Shown: piece after piece, positions 6,800 through 9,622 of the stretch
Layout: each line of letters opens with the position of its first letter
How positions within the stretch are numbered: position 1 is the stretch's first letter
Assembly (NCBI GenBank): GCA_013813135.1
Contig: JACCSF010000026.1
Coordinates: 1-9,622, forward strand
DNA length: 9,622 nt
Source: Thermoleophilaceae bacterium
Lineage (GTDB): Bacteria; Actinomycetota; Thermoleophilia; Solirubrobacterales; Thermoleophilaceae
Direction of reading: 5' to 3'
Translations under genes and position numbers: made by a program
The notes under the pieces: generated by a model
What the model saw: only the letters and a program-made list of their open reading frames with translations
Databases searched by the model: none
Told to the model about the DNA's origin: nothing

Positions 6800-7362
6800 T
6801 GCGGAGTCCGCTTCCCACTGTCGCTCACGAGGTCGGCGCTGACGAGCGCACGCTGCGCCGCGCCGCCGGACGCGGGATGGTGCGCTGCGCGCGCCCCGGT
6901 CCTCGCCAGCTGGAACTGGATGCCGCGGAGCAGGACTATCTGCACAGCCACTGGGCTCTGCTCAGTGCCCTCACGCGCGCGCTGCGCACGGAGCCGAACG
7001 TGCGCCTCGCCGTTCTCCACGGGTCGGCGGCGCGCGGCGACGACCGCCCCGACTCCGACATCGACCTGCTGATGGCGCTGCGCGAGGACCGCCCGGATGC
7101 TGCCGTGAAGCTCGCCGTGCGGCTTGAGCGCGCGCTCGGGCGACCGGTGGACGTGGCGCGGCTGGGCCGGGTCGAAGGCCGCTCGCCGCTGTTTCTGCTG
7201 CAGGTGCTGGAGGAAGGTCGCGTGCTTATCGACCGTGACGACCGCTGGGCCGCGCTGAAGGCGCGGCGCCCGCAGGTGGAGCGCGCCGCGCGTCGCCAGC
7301 GCCAGCGGGCGCGTCGCCAGGCCGCGGAGTCGCTGCGCATGCTCACCGAGGACGTGTCCTGA
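6799..7362 (+). CDS. MNT nucleotidyltransferase antitoxin with N-terminal DNA-binding domain
   Basis: A 187-residue protein of the minimal nucleotidyltransferase family. The N-terminus (about 5-45) looks like a helix-turn-helix (TVAHEVGADERTLRRAAGRG, then a basic wing-like stretch). The catalytic signature GSAARG...DSDIDL spans 75-90, with metal-binding aspartates D87 and D89; the third acidic residue is probably D118 in RPVDVA. All key residues are therefore present, so it is likely active. MntA, the best-studied relative, transfers AMP from ATP onto its partner toxin HepT. The C-terminus (about 155-187) is strongly basic (RRQRQRARRQ). The gene shares one base with the HEPN gene (TGATG), so the two are translationally coupled, and two 16-bp repeats lie in its promoter. 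I infer an antitoxin that both modifies the toxin and represses its own operon. Confidence 0.85.
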   Translation: MRSPLPTVAHEVGADERTLRRAAGRGMVRCARPGPRQLELDAAEQDYLHSHWALLSALTRALRTEPNVRLAVLHGSAARGDDRPDSDIDLLMALREDRPDAAVKLAVRLERALGRPVDVARLGRVEGRSPLFLLQVLEEGRVLIDRDDRWAALKARRPQVERAARRQRQRARRQAAESLRMLTEDVS

Positions 7363-7928
7363 TGGGCCGAGCCCAGGGCGGAACCCAAGGCGCCGCGAGC
7401 GGCTCTCGCGGCCGGCGCACCGCCGACGAGACACGCATCATCGACCGCTTGAAGCGGCTCGGCCCGCAGAAGCAGGCGCTGGCCGTGACGCTGCGCCCGT
7501 TCTCTGACGACCAAGGACGCTTCGACCTCGCGGGCTGGGAACGGGCCTTCAGCTCCGATGACCCGGAGACGATTGCCAAGGTCGTCGCGGTCACCGGCGC
7601 CTACCAACTGCTCGTCAACCACCTGGTCGAGATGCTTCAGGCCGCCGGCCGTATCGCCGGCCTGAGTGTCTGCCAGACCGACACCAAGCCCTCGGCTCGC
7701 GCTCTCCTCAACGCCGTCAAGGCCGATGGAGGCCTCACGGCGAATCAGGTGAACAACCTGCTGCGCCTCTACCGCACCCGCAACGACCTGCAGCACTCCT
7801 CCATGGACGTCCAGGCCGACCAGGTCCATGCCGACATCGAGCTCGTCGACAAGACGGTCGGCGGCTTCGTCAAGAGCTACCTCACCTGGCTCCAGCGCTA
7901 CGACGTGCAGATTCTCCCCAAGCGCTAA
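7362..7928 (+). CDS. HEPN-domain protein, putative RNase toxin
   Basis: The 188-residue second gene of the module overlaps the antitoxin stop by one base. The protein is mainly helical and carries the HEPN motif R-x4-H as RNDLQH (R130 to H135), in the helix NNLLRLYRTRNDLQHSS, which in this family forms the metal-independent RNase active site at a dimer interface. Together with the MNT gene before it this fits a HEPN/MNT toxin-antitoxin pair. In HepT the motif extends to R-x4-H-x-Y and the tyrosine is AMPylated by the antitoxin; here that position is serine (HSS), so neutralisation may use another residue or simple binding. The first 20 or so residues are basic and low complexity. Pairing and motif support the call; RNase activity is inferred, and the protein is longer than compact HepT toxins. 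Confidence 0.75.
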   Translation: MGRAQGGTQGAASGSRGRRTADETRIIDRLKRLGPQKQALAVTLRPFSDDQGRFDLAGWERAFSSDDPETIAKVVAVTGAYQLLVNHLVEMLQAAGRIAGLSVCQTDTKPSARALLNAVKADGGLTANQVNNLLRLYRTRNDLQHSSMDVQADQVHADIELVDKTVGGFVKSYLTWLQRYDVQILPKR

Positions 7929-7947
7929 GGCGGCCGGGCTAGGCGCT
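7921..7947. terminator. Weak inverted repeat between convergent genes
   Basis: AGCGC (7921-7925) and GCGCT (7943-7947) flank the 18-bp gap between the HEPN gene and the minus-strand gene ending at 7947. The short stem could end transcription from both sides, but there is no T-run and the arms overlap both stop regions. Confidence 0.25.
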
Positions 7948-8270
7948 CAGTCGCCGAACGCGAATCGGAAGGCCTTCCCCTTCTTCGAGCAGCGCCAGAT
8001 GCCGCTGATCGGGCGTCCCTTGACGAGCTTGCAGCCGAAGCCGCTCGGCGCGTCGAAGCGGCGGGCGATCGAGCCGTCGTAGCGGCGCATGACGCTCCGA
8101 GCACCCCGGCAGCGCATGTTGCTCGCCGCGGTGATCTTCAGGTTGAAGTCCACCTTTTGGTTGCACTTCTTCCACGCGAACGGGTCGGTGTACCCGGCAC
8201 CGGCAGGCGAGACGCCGACGGCGGCGGCGCTGGTCAGGGTCAGTATGAGAATGATGGCTAGTCGCTTCAC
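7947..8270 (-). CDS. Small secreted four-cysteine protein
   Basis: The 107-residue product starts with a clear signal peptide (MKRLAIILILTLTSAAAVGV, cleavage near PAGAG-YT). The mature part has four cysteines (36, 54, 80, 94), probably two disulfides, and many basic residues. The layout, with NMRCRGARSVMRRY in the middle and IWRCSKKGKAFRFAFGD at the end, resembles small secreted proteins that are common in Thermoleophilia and have no known function (family memory, not a search). The start is GTG at 8268-8270, with GAAGG a few bases upstream on the minus strand. It begins 62 bp after the stop of the next gene on the same strand, so the two may share a transcript controlled by the riboswitch. 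Confidence 0.75.
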   Translation of the reverse strand: MKRLAIILILTLTSAAAVGVSPAGAGYTDPFAWKKCNQKVDFNLKITAASNMRCRGARSVMRRYDGSIARRFDAPSGFGCKLVKGRPISGIWRCSKKGKAFRFAFGD

Positions 8271-8332
8271 GTACCTTCGAGCGTACCCCGCCTGCCGCTC
8301 ACGCGCGTCGGATAGAAGGGTCCGCGGATCCG

Positions 8333-9250
8333 TTACTTCACGAGCTCGATCTGCGTGAAGACGAGCCCGTCGGCGCCGATGCGCAGCTCCGCCTCGTGTA
8401 CGGCGACGCCCGCCTGAAGGTCCGCCGGCCCGCAGCTCGACACGCCCTCGTCGTCGTCCTCGTGGTCGCCATTCTCGTGGTCGCCGGTGTCGCCGTCGTC
8501 GTGGTCGCCATCCTCGCCGTCGTCGTGGTCGCCGGCATCCCCGTCGTCGTGGTCGCCGTCGTCGCCGTCGTCGCCGTCATCGCCGTCGTCGGACTCCTCG
8601 GATGGCCCCTCGTCGTGCCCCGCGTCCTCGGTGACCGCCTTGTCGCCTTCGCCGTGCTCGTCCGAGCCCTCGTGCCGATCCTCGCTTTCGCAGTCGATCT
8701 CAGTCGCGTCGGTGACCATCCCGGTCACCCGACCGCCGTTTGCCAGGTCGACCGTGAGCACGCCGGCGTCGAAGGAGACGATCGTGCCCGCGCGTTCCCT
8801 GCCGTCCTTGACGCCGTCATCGTCGCTGTCGGGATCCGTGGGGTCGTTGCTCGTCGCGTCCTCGCCGGCGTTGCTGAGCCGGTCGCGATCCGGGTCCTCG
8901 CGACCGTCGCGGATTCCGTCGTCGTCGCTGTCGCGGTCGAAGGGGCGAGTGCCCTCGACCATCTCGTTGCCGTTGTCCACGCGGTCGCGATCGGGATCCT
9001 CGTCCGCGTCCTCACGGTGGTCCCCGTCCGAGTCCGCGGCGTGCGGCTTGGTGTGGCAGCGGAACTCCTGACGGTTGGAGAGCCCGTCCCCGTCGGGGTC
9101 GCTACGTGCACTCGGCTGCGTGGTCGAGAGTCCGTGTTGCTTCTCCCAGCGGTCCGGCAGCTTGTCGCCGTCGCGATCCTTGGCGATGGCCGCTCCCGGC
9201 AGCGCCATGAGCGCGGCGACCACGGTCGCGGCGATGGTGATTCGTCTCAT
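8333..9250 (-). CDS. Secreted thrombospondin-type-3 and DUF5666-like protein with acidic loop
   Basis: A 305-residue secreted protein. The signal peptide (MRRITIAATVVAALMALPGA) ends near AIA-KD. Residues about 24-153 are calcium-binding DxDxDG-type repeats (DRDGDKLPD, DPDGDGLSN, DRDSDDDGIRDGRED, DPDSDDDGVKDGRE), as in thrombospondin type 3 repeats. Then a DUF5666-like strand-rich unit begins (GTIVSFDAGVLTVDLANGG, 154-187) and resumes at the C-terminus (GPADLQAGVAVHEAELR to IELVK, 270-305). Between these halves a low-complexity Asp/Gly/His loop (about 188-269) is inserted, bounded by C187 and C273, which could form a disulfide. The ATG at 9250 has a good Shine-Dalgarno site (GGAGGG, eight bases away), directly downstream of the riboswitch. 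The likely role is an extracellular calcium-dependent structural or adhesive protein, consistent with c-di-GMP control; the exact function is unknown. Confidence 0.85.
   Translation of the reverse strand: MRRITIAATVVAALMALPGAAIAKDRDGDKLPDRWEKQHGLSTTQPSARSDPDGDGLSNRQEFRCHTKPHAADSDGDHREDADEDPDRDRVDNGNEMVEGTRPFDRDSDDDGIRDGREDPDRDRLSNAGEDATSNDPTDPDSDDDGVKDGRERAGTIVSFDAGVLTVDLANGGRVTGMVTDATEIDCESEDRHEGSDEHGEGDKAVTEDAGHDEGPSEESDDGDDGDDGDDGDHDDGDAGDHDDGEDGDHDDGDTGDHENGDHEDDDEGVSSCGPADLQAGVAVHEAELRIGADGLVFTQIELVK
8462..8583 (-). repeat. Asp/Gly/His-coding low-complexity repeat with 24-bp period
   Basis: On the plus strand GTGGTCGCC recurs at 8462, 8477, 8501, 8525 and 8549, with three steps of exactly 24 bp. 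On the minus strand each unit encodes an eight-residue HDDG[DE]xGD motif, followed by DGD triplets. It sits inside the acidic loop of the gene at 8333-9250 and is likely to vary in length by slippage. Confidence 0.8.
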
Positions 9251-9257
9251 CTGTTCA

Positions 9258-9264
9258 CCCTCCT
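9258..9264 (-). promoter_or_regulatory. Ribosome binding site AGGAGGG after the riboswitch
   Basis: On the minus strand AGGAGGG lies seven bases before the ATG at 9250 and about three bases after the last paired base of the riboswitch P1 stem. A nearby CCUC (9291-9288) in the aptamer could pair with GAGG here, a possible route to translational control. Confidence 0.6.
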
Positions 9265-9340
9265 GTCGGCAAGCCGGCGGCCTTCGTGAGGCCCCGGCAT
9301 TTGCGGCCCGCCCTCGCGGAACGGGTTGCCTTTTCGTAGT
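9264..9340 (-). ncRNA. Divergent c-di-GMP-I (GEMM) riboswitch
   Basis: Read on the minus strand, this leader has the parts of a c-di-GMP-I aptamer in order. GGCAA (9330-9326) pairs with UUGCC (9272-9268) as P1. A hairpin CCCG/CGGG (9325-9322 with 9310-9307) is capped by the GNRA tetraloop GCGA (9317-9314). The conserved GCAAA (9304-9300) follows, then a second hairpin (GCCGG GGCCU at 9298-9289 with AGGCC and CCGGC at 9283-9273), and the 3' strand GCCGGCUUGCCGA, against the family's usual GCCGGGUUGCCGA. Departures from the consensus are GCCGCAAAUG instead of GACGCAAAG and one G-to-C change in the 3' strand. Family consensus is from memory. It would sense the second messenger c-di-GMP and control the secreted protein gene beginning at 9250. 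Confidence 0.7.
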
Positions 9341-9353
9341 TGGCTCTCAGGAT

Positions 9354-9370
9354 GAGACGGGCGCCGTCTC
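9354..9370. terminator. 7-bp hairpin after the acidic gene
   Basis: GAGACGG (9354-9360) pairs with CCGTCTC (9364-9370) around a 3-base loop. It lies 15 bp beyond the stop of the minus-strand gene at 9386 and before the riboswitch, so it may end that transcript. There is no clear T-run after it on the minus strand. Confidence 0.45.
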
Positions 9371-9385
9371 GAAAACTCACGCAGG

Positions 9386-9622
9386 TCACTCGTCGACGGC
9401 CTCGTCCACCGGTGCCACTTCCGGGGGGTCCTCCCCGTCCGATTCGATTTCCGACGGACCCTCGTCACCTGTGGCGCCGGCGTGGTCGCCGCCGTCGTGC
9501 GACTCGTGGTCCGGTGGCTCGGGCACTCCGTCAGCACCGGCGTCTGCGCCCTCCGGGCCCCCGTCTGTCGGATCGTCACCGTTGTCCGCGTCGTCGCCTT
9601 CGTCGGCGTGGCGGGGCGCCAC
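9386..9622 (-). CDS. 3' end of an acidic low-complexity protein, cut by the window edge
   Basis: The frame runs off the right edge; the GTG at the very end of the window may be internal. The visible 78 residues are almost entirely Asp, Glu, Gly, Ala and Pro (GDDADNGDDPTDGG, DHESHDGGDHAG, ending EVAPVDEAVDE). No fold or motif can be named. It has the same acidic character as the loop of the neighbouring gene at 8333-9250 and lies on the same strand 135 bp upstream of it. It may be the tail of another secreted or cell-surface protein; the part carrying any domain is outside the window. Confidence 0.5.
   Translation of the reverse strand: MAPRHADEGDDADNGDDPTDGGPEGADAGADGVPEPPDHESHDGGDHAGATGDEGPSEIESDGEDPPEVAPVDEAVDE

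Noticed and set aside
8462..8583. Possible CRISPR array, because of regularly spaced repeats
   Set aside because: The repeat unit is 9 bp with a 15-bp interval that is also repetitive, and it encodes an in-frame Asp/Gly/His motif.
8396..9289. Plus-strand open frame with a Val/Ala-rich, membrane-like product
   Set aside because: It is antisense to Asp/Gly-coding repeats, whose complement reads as Val/Ala/Thr. The minus-strand gene has a signal peptide, a ribosome binding site and recognisable repeats.
9247..9579. Minus-strand open frame overlapping the riboswitch and the acidic gene
   Set aside because: Thr/Arg/Pro-rich product typical of an off-frame reading of Asp-rich codons, and it would run through the riboswitch and ribosome binding site.

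Overview
The window is GC-rich with actinobacterial codon usage. Several protein families look like those common in the class Thermoleophilia (Solirubrobacterales and relatives): a secreted HYR protein, an RTX/M15 fusion, a secreted four-cysteine protein, and a thrombospondin-type-3 plus DUF5666-like protein with an acidic loop. That placement is an inference from protein style, not from a marker gene.

Layout. Positions 1-556 hold a weak helix-turn-helix reading frame that may enter from outside the window, then a GC-rich, palindrome-rich leader. Positions 557-1461 hold a gene for a secreted HYR-domain protein broken by one -1 frameshift near 817; the site also happens to look like a -1 slippery heptamer followed by a hairpin. 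Positions 1462-1716 are non-coding with a perfect 12-bp tandem repeat. Positions 1717-5426 form a tight plus-strand operon of a MacB/LolD-type ABC ATPase, an 849-residue FtsX/MacB-type permease and an AAC(3)-I-like GNAT acetyltransferase, with 4-bp gaps. Positions 5466-6593 encode a secreted protein joining RTX-type calcium-binding repeats to an M15-like zinc peptidase domain.

Positions 6594-6798 are non-coding but structured: a strong hairpin, an overlapping second hairpin, two 16-bp perfect direct repeats and a good -10 element. They lead into a two-gene toxin-antitoxin module at 6799-7928. The first gene is a nucleotidyltransferase (MNT) antitoxin carrying its own DNA-binding domain; the second is a HEPN putative RNase toxin that lacks the tyrosine AMPylated in HepT.

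The right side is on the minus strand. A divergent c-di-GMP-I (GEMM) riboswitch at about 9264-9340 lies directly before the Shine-Dalgarno site of a secreted calcium-binding-type protein (8333-9250), which may be co-transcribed with the small cysteine-rich secreted protein (7947-8270). A further acidic protein (9386-9622) enters from the right edge. The main points of interest are the unannotated riboswitch, the self-contained HTH-MNT/HEPN module with its repeated operator-like sites, and the frameshifted HYR gene.
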